Assembly: GCA_020636445.1 (NCBI GenBank)
Contig: JACJXV010000013.1
Span: forward strand, 1 to 64,000
DNA: 64,000 nucleotides
Reading direction: 5' to 3'
DNA from: Lewinellaceae bacterium
GTDB lineage: Bacteria; Bacteroidota; Bacteroidia; Chitinophagales; Saprospiraceae
Numbering within the stretch: position 1 is the stretch's first letter; each line of letters opens with the position of its first letter. Of this stretch, positions 43,936 to 52,690 are shown piece by piece. The translations under genes and the position numbers were made by a program. Below the pieces are notes generated by a model that was not told the origin of the DNA, searched no databases, and saw only the letters and a list, made by a program, of their open reading frames with translations.

Positions 43936-44133
43936 AAGGCGTTACGTGTTTACAAGTCGGTTAGTGTATTTTTATTCTTGTAGAAGTTGACCCTTCATTG
44001 GTCTTCTGCAGGCTAATTCCTACCTTAGCCAGGGATTAAACGTGCCGAAGGTCTGAAATATTCGGTGCCAATCCAACGGGAAATTTACGAAAAAGCGATT
44101 ATTCGGCCCTTAACTAATCGTAAAGGAAAAAAA

Positions 44134-44754
44134 ATGTTTTTGGAACCACATTTCAAAGGACAACGCAGTGGCTGGATTGAAGTGATCTGTGGCTCAATGT
44201 TTTCGGGGAAAACAGAAGAGTTGATTCGGCGATTAAAGCGGGCTCGGATTGCCAACCTTAAGGTAGAAATTTTTAAACCCAAGATCGATACCCGTTTCCA
44301 TGAAACGCAGGTAGTTTCGCATGATGCCAATGCTATCGCTTCCACCCCCATTGATCATTCATCCGATTTGTTGAAACTCACGGAAGGGGTAAGCGTAGTT
44401 GGTATTGATGAGGCTCAGTTTTTTGACACTGAGCTGACGGTCCACTGTCAACAACTGGCCTTACGGGGAATGCGGGTTATTGTAGCCGGGCTGGATATGG
44501 ATTTTCGGGGTCAGCCTTTTGGCCCTATACCTCATTTGCTGGCGGTGGCGGAATATATAACCAAGGTCCACGCCATTTGTCCGCACTGTGGGAATTTAGC
44601 GACCCACTCCTATCGCCTTAGCAAGGAAGAATCTACCGTGCTTTTGGGGGAGAAAGGGCAGTACGAACCCCGTTGCCGTACGTGCTACCATTTAGGAGGT
44701 GCCCTGGATCAGCGGCATCCGGATTTGAATATTCTGCCTGAGGATGCTATGTAG
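44134..44754 (+). CDS. tdk: thymidine kinase
   Basis: 206 aa from the ATG at 44134 (MFLEPHFKGQRSGWIEVICG), preceded by AAAGGAAAA; an upstream frame start at 44065 adds 23 residues without family similarity. The P-loop is GSMFSGKTEEL (about 20-30), the DEAQFF motif is near 92-97, the lasso substrate loop RGQPFGPIPHLLAVAEYITK near 128-147, and zinc cysteines are in CPHCG and CRTC. It is the type II (TK1-like) enzyme that salvages thymidine. A candidate promoter TACCTTAG near 44021 has a TTGG about 20 bases upstream. Confidence 0.95.
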   Translation: MFLEPHFKGQRSGWIEVICGSMFSGKTEELIRRLKRARIANLKVEIFKPKIDTRFHETQVVSHDANAIASTPIDHSSDLLKLTEGVSVVGIDEAQFFDTELTVHCQQLALRGMRVIVAGLDMDFRGQPFGPIPHLLAVAEYITKVHAICPHCGNLATHSYRLSKEESTVLLGEKGQYEPRCRTCYHLGGALDQRHPDLNILPEDAM

Positions 44755-44827
44755 CACCCGAATACCAAACTATTTTCCGGATCGGAATTAATTGCAAATA
44801 AGCGTCCGGGCAAATTGCCATAAAGTT

Positions 44828-44857
44828 TTTCCGTTTCCTGTATTCTGTGTAGCTTTG
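44828..44857 (+). promoter_or_regulatory. candidate promoter of purH
   Basis: TAGCTTTG at 44850-44857 matches the -7 TAnnTTTG box exactly. The -33 part is only TTTC-like, about 19 bases upstream. It lies about 32 bp before the purH start codon. Confidence 0.5.
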
Positions 44858-44888
44858 CGCAACTTTTTTCAACCAGCTACCCAGCAAT

Positions 44889-46418
44889 ATGGCACGAAAA
44901 TCAATCAAAAGCGCGCTCATCTCTGTGTTTTACAAAGATGGACTTGAACCGCTTATTCGCGAGCTACATCGGGACGGTGTCCACTTATACTCAACGGGAG
45001 GTACCCAAAAGTTTATCGAGGAGTTAGGCATTCCGGTAACTGCCGTAGAGGAATTGACGGGTTATCCTTCAATCCTTGATGGTCGGGTAAAAACGCTGCA
45101 CCCCAAGGTTTTCGGGGGGATTCTGGCTCGCCGCGAGGAAAATCACCTCGCCCAATTGACGGACTATGCGATTCCCGAACTGGACCTGGTTATTGTTGAT
45201 CTCTATCCCTTCGAGGAGACCGTAGCGGCCACCCGTGACGAACGCACAATCATTGAGAAGATCGATATTGGCGGGATCTCTCTGATTAGGGCTGCGGCCA
45301 AAAATTATAATGATGTCGCTGTGGTAGCTTCCCGCAATGATTATGGCTTTTTGCTGGAGGTATTACGTGAAAAAAATGGGGCAACAGAGTTGTCTGATCG
45401 CTTTGAATTGGCCCGTCGGGCATTTGGTGTTTCATCGCACTATGATACGGCGATTTTTTCCTACTTCAATCGGGATATGACGGCTCCATCGGCCTTCAAA
45501 CAGAGTATCGAATCTTCGGAAGTACTCCGCTATGGGGAGAACCCGCATCAGCAAGGTGTATTTTTTGGCCAATTGGAGGAAATGTTCACCAAGATCAGCG
45601 GTAAAGCATTGTCCTACAACAACCTGGTAGATATTGATGCGGCGGTGGGTATCATTGCCGAATTTGCCGATGCTGCACCAACTTTCGCCATCCTGAAGCA
45701 TACCAATACCTGCGGGGTAGCCACTCGACCTACCTTGCTGGAAGCCTGGGAAGCAGCGCTGGCCGCCGATAATGTTTCTGCGTTTGGAGGCATCCTGATT
45801 GCCAACACTACCCTGGATCTGGCTACTGCGGAAGCAGTGGATAACATTTTTTACGAAGTGATCATTGCTCCGGATTTTGCCCCGGAAGCCCTGGAACTAC
45901 TGCAGAAAAAGAAAAATCGAATTCTGCTGCAAGCCAAACATTTTAAAATACAAAACAAGAGCTTCCGGAGTCTGCTCAATGGGGTTATCCAACAGGATAG
46001 CGACCTCCAGACGGAAGTGGCAACAGATTTAACTACCGTAACTGACCGGACACCCACGGCTGCTGAAGTACAGGATTTGCTGTTTGCCAGCAAATGTGTA
46101 AAGCACCTCAAATCCAATGGGATTGCTTTGGTGAAAAGCCAACAACTTATCGGCATGGGCTGCGGGCAAACTTCGCGGGTGGATGCGCTTGAACAGGCTA
46201 TTGCCAAGGCTAAGCGCTTTGGGTTTTCCCTGGAGGGAGCCGTTATGGCCTCGGATGCCTTTTTCCCGTTCCCGGATTGTGTAGAGATTGCCGACCAGGC
46301 AGGAATCACAGCTGTGATACAACCCGGTGGATCTATTCGCGATCAGGATAGTACCGATTATTGTAATGCCCACGGTATGGCCATGGTTACTACCGGTGTA
46401 CGGCATTTTAAACATTAA
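44889..46418 (+). CDS. purH: bifunctional AICAR formyltransferase / IMP cyclohydrolase
   Basis: 509 aa and standard length. It carries out the last two steps of purine synthesis to IMP. The N-terminal IMP cyclohydrolase (about 1-190) has ALISVFYKDG, STGGTQKFIEELG and LDGRVKTLHPKVFGGIL. The C-terminal AICAR transformylase has RYGENPHQQG (about 217-226), the catalytic KHTNTCGVATR (about 272-282; Thr where Pro is usual in KH-x-NPCG), and ASDAFFPFPD with IQPGGSIRDQ near the end. It stands as a single gene with its own promoter candidate. Confidence 0.96.
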   Translation: MARKSIKSALISVFYKDGLEPLIRELHRDGVHLYSTGGTQKFIEELGIPVTAVEELTGYPSILDGRVKTLHPKVFGGILARREENHLAQLTDYAIPELDLVIVDLYPFEETVAATRDERTIIEKIDIGGISLIRAAAKNYNDVAVVASRNDYGFLLEVLREKNGATELSDRFELARRAFGVSSHYDTAIFSYFNRDMTAPSAFKQSIESSEVLRYGENPHQQGVFFGQLEEMFTKISGKALSYNNLVDIDAAVGIIAEFADAAPTFAILKHTNTCGVATRPTLLEAWEAALAADNVSAFGGILIANTTLDLATAEAVDNIFYEVIIAPDFAPEALELLQKKKNRILLQAKHFKIQNKSFRSLLNGVIQQDSDLQTEVATDLTTVTDRTPTAAEVQDLLFASKCVKHLKSNGIALVKSQQLIGMGCGQTSRVDALEQAIAKAKRFGFSLEGAVMASDAFFPFPDCVEIADQAGITAVIQPGGSIRDQDSTDYCNAHGMAMVTTGVRHFKH

Positions 46419-46505
46419 GGTTTGTTTAACTAGCCATGTAGTTACCTGCGCTACTCTTGCCCGTCAAAGTAGTAGAAAGGTTTACAAAGGGAAGTAAGAA
46501 CCAGT

Positions 46506-47252
46506 ATGCCAAAAGAGGGTAACTTGGTATTTGATGTAGGGAACTCCCGGATAAAAGCCGGCTACCTGGTAGCGGGCAGTTTGCGGGAGACTTGGGTTTG
46601 GGATCAGTGGGATGAAAAAGATTTAGACCAACTGGTGACCAACCAAAACCCCGAAAACATCATCTTTTCCAGTGTGGGGTGGGAATTACCGAATACGATT
46701 GCCGAAAGTTGGCGGTTGAATCGGAACCTACTGGAGTTAACAGCGGAAACGCCACTGCCGATTCGGAATGCCTATCGCACGCCGCAAACGCTGGGGCGGG
46801 ACAGGCTGGCAGCTGTTGTAGGCGCTTTTGCCCTGTTCCCCGGAGAATACTGCCTGGTAGTGGATGCCGGTACCTGTATCACTTTCGACTTCCTGGAAGG
46901 AGAAGGTGTTTACCGGGGGGGCAATATCGCTCCTGGTATTCGGATGCGTCTTCAGGCCATGCATACGTTTACGGCGCGATTGCCTCAAGTGGCACCGGGT
47001 GACGTGGATGAATGGATTGGGTATTCTACGGAATCGGCCCTGCGCAACGGAGCGGTCCTCGGTGCAACATTGGAAATAAGAGGGTACGAACAGTGGGCAA
47101 CGCAAGCTTACGGGAAGATTAACGTATTATTAACCGGTGGCGATGCGGAAATTTTGGCGAAAAACCTGAAAAGCAGGATATTTGTAAACCATAATTTAGT
47201 TCTGTTGGGACTGAATAAAATTCTAGACTATAATGTCGCGTCTTTGGAATAA
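46506..47252 (+). CDS. coaX: type III pantothenate kinase
   Basis: 248 aa. ASKHA-fold kinase that starts coenzyme A synthesis. The phosphate-1 motif is FDVGNSRIKAG (about 9-19), the phosphate-2 motif VVDAGTCITFDFL (about 119-131), the substrate-site segment LGRDRLAAVVGA (about 97-108) and GGNIAPGIRMR (about 138-148). The last 20 bases overlap the next gene, which suggests a coupled operon with the outer-membrane protein and the TPR genes downstream. Confidence 0.94.
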   Translation: MPKEGNLVFDVGNSRIKAGYLVAGSLRETWVWDQWDEKDLDQLVTNQNPENIIFSSVGWELPNTIAESWRLNRNLLELTAETPLPIRNAYRTPQTLGRDRLAAVVGAFALFPGEYCLVVDAGTCITFDFLEGEGVYRGGNIAPGIRMRLQAMHTFTARLPQVAPGDVDEWIGYSTESALRNGAVLGATLEIRGYEQWATQAYGKINVLLTGGDAEILAKNLKSRIFVNHNLVLLGLNKILDYNVASLE

Positions 47253-48594
47253 AACGGTTTTGCTAATCCTGTTTGGGATAATAGGGTGCAGTCTGGGAGA
47301 CCTCAGCGGGCAGAGTTTCGCGCTGGTCCCTAAGAACAACTCTCCCTATTCTCGCTTCGGCCTGGGGGATTTTACCAATCCCTATTTTGCCGCAGCAGGT
47401 GGAATGGGGGGTATTGGGGCAGCCTTTCACGATCCTTCGCACCTGAACCTGATTAATCCGGCGGCGTTAGGCTTCTTACGTGTTACGGCTTTCGAAACAG
47501 GCCTGTATGCGCGTAATGCCAGTTTGACTGACGGCGAAAACTCCACGGGAGTGTGGAGTGGGAACCTGAGTTACATGGCACTGGGTTTTCCCTTACGCAA
47601 CCCGATTAACGAAGCCCTGGAAGAACAAGAACCCATTTTAGGCTGGGGGATGGCGTTTTCGCTGACTCCCTACACCCTGGTGGGCTATGATATAGAATCC
47701 GTACAAACGAGTCCGGATTATGGTCCGGCTACCAACCGGTTGAAAGGAACCGGAGGGACGTACCGGCTGGGCTGGACGAATGGCTGGCGCTATAAAGGGA
47801 TCTCTGTAGGTTTGGAAACGGGATACCTTTTTGGGAAAATCACCAATAACCGCTTACTGACACTGGACAGCCTGGCCGTTGCCTACGATACTCAGCTCCA
47901 GGATGAAATAAGCGTAAGTGGCTTGCAGATAAGACTCGGAACCCAGATCGCCATTGATTTTAACCGGGATAAAACCAGCATTGATGCTGATCAGGATTAT
48001 CAGCGCCTGACCTTCGGCGGTTTTGCCGGACTTGGTGGAAATATCAATACGAATACCAGTCGCTTCTATCGTCGTGATATTTTTATCGACGTGGGGGTAG
48101 TGGATACGATCTTATTTGAGACCGACGTTCGGGAGAAAGGGAATATGCCGTTGCAGTGGGGCCTGGGAGTTTCTTATGAGCAGTTTAATAAATACCGGAT
48201 TAGTGCAGAATACAATGCCGGACGGTGGTCGGGTTATACCAATGAAGCTAAACCCGAAAATTTGCTTGATAATTATTCAGTTCGCATTGGAGGAGAGTAT
48301 ATTCCGGATATTTTATCGTACAATCGCTATTGGCGGCGAGTACGCTACCGGGCAGGAGTGTTTTTTGGAACCGACCCGCGTAGCCTGAATGGTGAACAAA
48401 TTGCAACTTCTGGTATTACCCTTGGTATGGGTCTGCCCATTATTTTACCACGTCAAACCCCATCGTTTTTGAATGTGGCAATAGAGGCGGGTAAATTTGG
48501 GATAGCCAATAGCATTCGCCAGAACTATGTTCAACTAACACTTGGATTCTCTTTAAACGACAATACTTGGTTTTACAAACGCAAATTCAATTGA
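47233..48594 (+). CDS. predicted outer-membrane beta-barrel protein
   Basis: 453 aa. Signal sequence (about 1-27), then the motif NNSPYSRFGLGD (about 36-47) and GGMGGIGAAFHDPSHLNLIN, which mark a Bacteroidota outer-membrane protein family whose function is unknown to me. Alternating hydrophobic strands run to the C terminus (LTLGFSLNDNTWFYKRKFN). The start overlaps coaX by 20 bp and the stop is two bases before the next ATG, so it is in a tight operon. A role in surface export or in partnership with the TPR proteins is possible but not shown. Confidence 0.8.
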   Translation: MSRLWNKTVLLILFGIIGCSLGDLSGQSFALVPKNNSPYSRFGLGDFTNPYFAAAGGMGGIGAAFHDPSHLNLINPAALGFLRVTAFETGLYARNASLTDGENSTGVWSGNLSYMALGFPLRNPINEALEEQEPILGWGMAFSLTPYTLVGYDIESVQTSPDYGPATNRLKGTGGTYRLGWTNGWRYKGISVGLETGYLFGKITNNRLLTLDSLAVAYDTQLQDEISVSGLQIRLGTQIAIDFNRDKTSIDADQDYQRLTFGGFAGLGGNINTNTSRFYRRDIFIDVGVVDTILFETDVREKGNMPLQWGLGVSYEQFNKYRISAEYNAGRWSGYTNEAKPENLLDNYSVRIGGEYIPDILSYNRYWRRVRYRAGVFFGTDPRSLNGEQIATSGITLGMGLPIILPRQTPSFLNVAIEAGKFGIANSIRQNYVQLTLGFSLNDNTWFYKRKFN

Positions 48595-48596
48595 TT

Positions 48597-50006
48597 ATGA
48601 AGGTATTACGCAATGTGGTGGTATTCACTGTGCTAACCGCGCTGGTTGCGCCGTCGCTGCGTGCGCAGTGCACCAGTTGGGTAGGCACTCCCGATGAGAT
48701 GGCAGCAAAAGAAGCCCACGTACTTTATCGGGGGATCGTCAAAGGTAAAAGTGCCGCAGAATTGGCTAAGATTGACGATATGAACTTCAATTTAGCCTTC
48801 GATAATTGGAAAAGAGCCTATGCCATGGCTCCTGCAGCAGATGGGCAGCGTTCCTCGCACTTCAGTGATGGGGTAGAGCTATACAAAGCCCTGAAGGAGC
48901 GGACGACGGACGATGCCAAAAAGGCAGAGTACGACGAAATGATTCTGAAGCTCTATGACCAGATGATCGAGTGCTATCCGAATGAAAAAGCTTTTGGCCT
49001 CGGCCGTAAGGCATTTGACATGTTCTACATGCCTGCTTATGGCTATCGCCCGGCTACGGCGAAAGCGATGAAGGAAGCCCTTGAAAAAGGCGGCAACGAT
49101 GTGGAATATATCATTTTAGAACCACTGGGCATGGTGGTCAAGTATTTGTTCCAGAATGGTGAAATTACCCAGGAAGAGGCTCGTAATCTTATAGAAAAAG
49201 CGCAGGAATTGGCAGATTACAATATCTCCAACAACGAGCGCTACGGACAGTACTACGAGGCTGCGTATGCCCGTATGGAAGTACCCCTTCAGGAAGTAGA
49301 AAGCGACATCTTTGATTGCGAATACTTCAAAACAAAATTGTTGCCTACCTACCAGGAAAACCCAGAAGACCTGGAAATTATCCGGTATGTATATAACAAG
49401 CTTAAACTGCAGGGTTGTGGTGAAGATGACGCTATCATGCTTGAGCTAAAAACCAAGTATGAGTCGATGGCTTCAGAGCTGAATGCTCAGATGCAGGAAG
49501 AATTCCTGGCTAACAACCCAGGTGTAGCTGCTCGCCGCTTGTATGAAGACGGTAAATACAGTGAGGCGATCAAGAAATACATGGAAGCCATTGACCAGGA
49601 ATCAGATAATAGTAAAAAGGCAGAATATTACCTGGGTGTTGCTTCCATCCAATACCGGCAATTAAAAGCTTACTCAGCAGCACGGGAAAATGCCCGTAAA
49701 GCTGCGAGCTTGCGGTCGGGCTGGGGTCGTCCTTATATGCTGATTGGCGATATGTATGCAGCCACTAGCCGCAACTGTGGGAGCGACGGATATACTCGTG
49801 GACTGGCTGTTTTGGCCGCGATCGAGAAATATTCTTATGCTCGCTCTATCGACGACGAGGTTTCTAGTGAAGCTGGCCGCAAAATCGGTCTTTACAATGC
49901 GTCTATCCCACCCAAGGATGAGGCCCACATGCGTGGGATGACTGCCGGTACGAAGGTATCCACTGGATGCTGGATTGGTGAAACAGTTACCCTGCGCTAT
50001 AACTAA
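48597..50006 (+). CDS. secreted TPR-like protein, paralogue 1
   Basis: 469 aa from the ATG at 48597 (MKVLRNVVVFTVLTALVAPS, signal peptide ending at LRAQ). The body is helical with TPR-like parts (LAFDNWKRAYAMAPAADGQR about 60-79; YSEAIKKYMEAIDQE and YLGVASIQYRQLKAYSAARE about 310-360). Paired cysteines and a conserved end GCWIGETVTLRYN complete it. It is clearly related over its full length to the next gene (50303), which shares PAADGQR, the ECYP segment and the GCWI end. Probably periplasmic. A strong terminator follows. Confidence 0.85.
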   Translation: MKVLRNVVVFTVLTALVAPSLRAQCTSWVGTPDEMAAKEAHVLYRGIVKGKSAAELAKIDDMNFNLAFDNWKRAYAMAPAADGQRSSHFSDGVELYKALKERTTDDAKKAEYDEMILKLYDQMIECYPNEKAFGLGRKAFDMFYMPAYGYRPATAKAMKEALEKGGNDVEYIILEPLGMVVKYLFQNGEITQEEARNLIEKAQELADYNISNNERYGQYYEAAYARMEVPLQEVESDIFDCEYFKTKLLPTYQENPEDLEIIRYVYNKLKLQGCGEDDAIMLELKTKYESMASELNAQMQEEFLANNPGVAARRLYEDGKYSEAIKKYMEAIDQESDNSKKAEYYLGVASIQYRQLKAYSAARENARKAASLRSGWGRPYMLIGDMYAATSRNCGSDGYTRGLAVLAAIEKYSYARSIDDEVSSEAGRKIGLYNASIPPKDEAHMRGMTAGTKVSTGCWIGETVTLRYN

Positions 50007-50037
50007 AAGCATGATTCGGTTCTCCGAATAAGAAAAC

Positions 50038-50072
50038 AGGGGGCTGTACTCAGTGGGAGTGCAGCCCCCTGC
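50038..50072 (+). terminator. terminator between the two TPR paralogues
   Basis: CAGGGGGCTGTACT pairs with AGTGCAGCCCCCTG (14 bp with one G-T pair), within a weaker outer stem TGATTCG / CGAATCA. It lies 32 bp after the stop of paralogue 1. Confidence 0.85.
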
Positions 50073-50123
50073 TATTTGGTCGAATCATCCGAACGGCTTA
50101 TTTTTGAGATCATCATTCATTTA

Positions 50124-50282
50124 GAGTTTGTTCAAATTTTCATGGTTGTGCGAAAGAGAGCAAATTTTATGCTGAACAAGGCGAAAAATGCAGGCGATGC
50201 CAAAGCATCGGTGAGGCTTTTCAACGTAGTTCAGGATTAAAGTTGCCTCTTGCAGCCAAGTGATGGAATTTTGAACAAGTTC
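50124..50282. mobile_element. MITE-like element with 20-bp terminal inverted repeats
   Basis: The left end GAGTTTGTTCAAATTTTCAT (50124-50143) is complementary, with three mismatches, to the right end at 50263-50282. The 119-bp interior has no coding frame; it contains an inner palindrome 'cgatgccaaagcatcg' near 50195. It fills the gap between the terminator and the second TPR gene. A clear target-site duplication was not found. Confidence 0.65.
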
Positions 50283-50302
50283 TTACTTAATTTTTGCCGA
50301 TA

Positions 50303-51727
50303 ATGTGGAAGTTGCTCTATTTCCCCTTTCTTGTAGTATGGATGTTAGGTGGCGATAATTCCCCAATTGCTGCGCCGCAGGAGAAAACTTTACTTTCCCC
50401 GGAGGCACTTCCGTTGTCTACTGTTAATCCTGGTAACTGCGCCACCTTTGATGACGCTCCCGCTCCGATGGAAGCTAAGCGCAATTTTGTACTCTACCGC
50501 GATTTTCTGAAAGCAGAAGACTGGGATCTGGCGTATGATTATTGGCAAAAAGTATATGCTACTTCCCCGGCCGCCGATGGGCAGCGCAATACGGTTTATG
50601 CGGATGGGATTAAATTTTATGAACGCTTTATATCGTTAAGCCAGGATTCACTGGAAAAGGAACAGTACATCGATAAGATTTTTGCCCTCTATGACCAAAT
50701 TTCAGAATGCTACCCGGAAGGGGGCTATGTACCTGCCCGCAAAGGATTCGATTTATATTATACCTACCCCGGACGGGCGACAAAAGAAGAAATATTTGCC
50801 TTGTTCAAGCAGGCGATCGATATCGATGGGTTAAAGACGGCGGATTTTGTGATCAATCCCTTTACTTCATTGCTGATTGATTTGTATTTCGAGCAGAAGG
50901 TCTCGCTGGAGGAGGCCCAAAAATACCAGCAGCTGATACGGGATATCATTGCCAAGGGATTAGCGAATTGCAACGGGGTGGCCTGCACCCGATGGGAGGT
51001 AGTAGCTTCTTACGCCCCGGAGCGTCTGGAAGCTTTTGAAGTCGTCAAAGGATTTTACTCCTGCGATTACTACATGGATAAATATTATCCTGAATTTTTG
51101 GAAGCCAATGGTGATTGTGATGTGATCCGGGAAGTATACAGCCGCTTGAAATTTGGCGGATGTGATGAGGCACAGGAAAAATTTCGGGCGTTAATTGAAG
51201 TGGGTAATGCTCAATGTGCCCCGGAAAAAGGGCCCGCAGAAATTGCTTACAATTGCCTGCGTGACGCCGATTATCAATGCGCTATCGATGGTTTTCAAAA
51301 GGCTGCCGATGAGGCAACTGATGCCGAGAAAAAAGCCCAGTTTCTCCTGCTAATCGGGAAAATTTACTACGCACATTTGAAGAATTTCCCCCGCGCAAGG
51401 CAATATGCCCTGCAGGCCGCCGCGGTGCGTCCGAACTGGGGCGAACCCTATATAATGATCGGGCGGATGTACGCTTCAAGCGGTCCCCTGTGTGGCCCTG
51501 GCCGGGGTTGGGACAGCCAAATCGTCGTCTGGCCGGCGCTGGATATGTGGGTGAAGGCGCGTAGCGTTGACCCCGCGGCAGCAGCAGAGGCTAATAAGTG
51601 GATTTCCCGGTATGCGCAATACATGCCTTCCAAGGAAGATATTTTTCAGCGCAGTCTCAAGGAAGGAGAGCGATTCTACGTAGGCTGCTGGATCCAGGAA
51701 AATACCATCATTCGGGCTGCCAATTAA
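50303..51727 (+). CDS. secreted TPR-like protein, paralogue 2
   Basis: 474 aa from the ATG at 50303 (MWKLLYFPFLVVWMLGG, signal-like; an in-frame TTG lies at 50294). Same architecture as the preceding gene: LAYDYWQKVYATSPAADGQR, QISECYPEGGYVPARKGFD, a Cys-containing central part, TPR-like helices (YQCAIDGFQKAADEATDAEK; LLLIGKIYYAHLKNFPRAR) and the end VGCWIQENTIIRAAN. Divergence from paralogue 1 is considerable, so the duplication is old. The MITE-like element just upstream may carry or disrupt its original promoter. Confidence 0.83.
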   Translation: MWKLLYFPFLVVWMLGGDNSPIAAPQEKTLLSPEALPLSTVNPGNCATFDDAPAPMEAKRNFVLYRDFLKAEDWDLAYDYWQKVYATSPAADGQRNTVYADGIKFYERFISLSQDSLEKEQYIDKIFALYDQISECYPEGGYVPARKGFDLYYTYPGRATKEEIFALFKQAIDIDGLKTADFVINPFTSLLIDLYFEQKVSLEEAQKYQQLIRDIIAKGLANCNGVACTRWEVVASYAPERLEAFEVVKGFYSCDYYMDKYYPEFLEANGDCDVIREVYSRLKFGGCDEAQEKFRALIEVGNAQCAPEKGPAEIAYNCLRDADYQCAIDGFQKAADEATDAEKKAQFLLLIGKIYYAHLKNFPRARQYALQAAAVRPNWGEPYIMIGRMYASSGPLCGPGRGWDSQIVVWPALDMWVKARSVDPAAAAEANKWISRYAQYMPSKEDIFQRSLKEGERFYVGCWIQENTIIRAAN

Positions 51728-51793
51728 GGGAAAGGGGCCTTTAGAAATTAGAAATTGGAAATTAGGGCTGTAAAGAAAAATATTTACTCTGTT

Positions 51794-51847
51794 ATCGGGA
51801 GTCTTTCGACTCCCGATAAGGCCTGGAACCTAACGATCTTCAGATCG
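51794..51847. repeat. paired mini-hairpin element, copy 3
   Basis: The palindrome at 51794-51817 (core GGGAGTCTTTCGACTCCC) and CGATCTTCAGATCG (51834-51847) are joined by 'aaggcctggaacctaa', nearly the same as 11939-11989. It lies between the second TPR gene and upp, which are convergent. Confidence 0.8.
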
Positions 51848-51959
51848 GTTTTCTAGGTGCATTGCCTCCTGTTTCCCGATAGTCGAACTGTGCTGAAATT
51901 CGAATGATTCATAAAGAGCCGCGTTTTCCCATATTTGTGCATGGTCAAAAAGTTGCGGA

Positions 51960-52610
51960 TTAATCCTGCAGTTTTTCGCCAAAACTCAGATCCCCGGCAT
52001 CGCCAAGGCCAGGAACGATGTAGGATTTGGCGGTGAGTTCTTCATCGAGGGCGCCAATCCAGTAGTCGGCCTGAGGGAAATTGCGTTCGAGGTATTCCAA
52101 CCCGGGAACCGCAGCAATGGCTGTTACGAAGATCAGTTTCCGGGGTTTGCCATAGCGTTGAAGTTCCTGGGCGGCAATAACCATCGATGCTCCGGAAGCG
52201 AGCATCGGGTCGGCAAGAATCAGTATTTTATCGGTTAAGTCAGGACAGGAAACATACTCCAGGTTTATCTCGAAAGTCCCGTCTTTATGATGCTTACGGT
52301 AAGCAGAAATGAATGCATTCTCAGCATCGTCAAAAACCTGGAGCATGCCTTGGTGAAGGGGCAGGCCCGCACGCAGGATAGTGCCGAGGACAATGGGTGT
52401 CTGGGGTAATTGGCAAGTGGCAATCCCCAACGGCGTTTCTATCTCAACAGGCTCGTAAGGGATCGTTTTACTAATCTCAAAAGCCAGCATCATTCCCAGG
52501 CGTTCCATATTGTGGCGAAACCGCAGGCGATCATGCTGCTGGTGAATATTTCGCATCTGAGCAATGTAGCGACTTGCGATCGAGTTAGTATGGCTGAGGA
52601 TGGTGGTCAT
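51960..52610 (-). CDS. upp: uracil phosphoribosyltransferase
   Basis: 216 aa. It converts uracil and PRPP to UMP in pyrimidine salvage. The PRPP-binding motif is ILADPMLASGASM (about 130-142), with ILRAGLPLHQGM (about 79-90) and the uracil-binding end GLGDAGDLSFG (about 202-212). Length is normal. It stands alone on the minus strand, 80 bp downstream in transcription order from the deacetylase-like gene. Confidence 0.95.
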   Translation of the reverse strand: MTTILSHTNSIASRYIAQMRNIHQQHDRLRFRHNMERLGMMLAFEISKTIPYEPVEIETPLGIATCQLPQTPIVLGTILRAGLPLHQGMLQVFDDAENAFISAYRKHHKDGTFEINLEYVSCPDLTDKILILADPMLASGASMVIAAQELQRYGKPRKLIFVTAIAAVPGLEYLERNFPQADYWIGALDEELTAKSYIVPGLGDAGDLSFGEKLQD

Positions 52611-52690
52611 GAAAAAGGATTGTATTGACTCACTAAAGATAAAAAAAAGCTGTTAGCTGAAAGGCATTCGAGATTCCGGATTCCCCTAAA

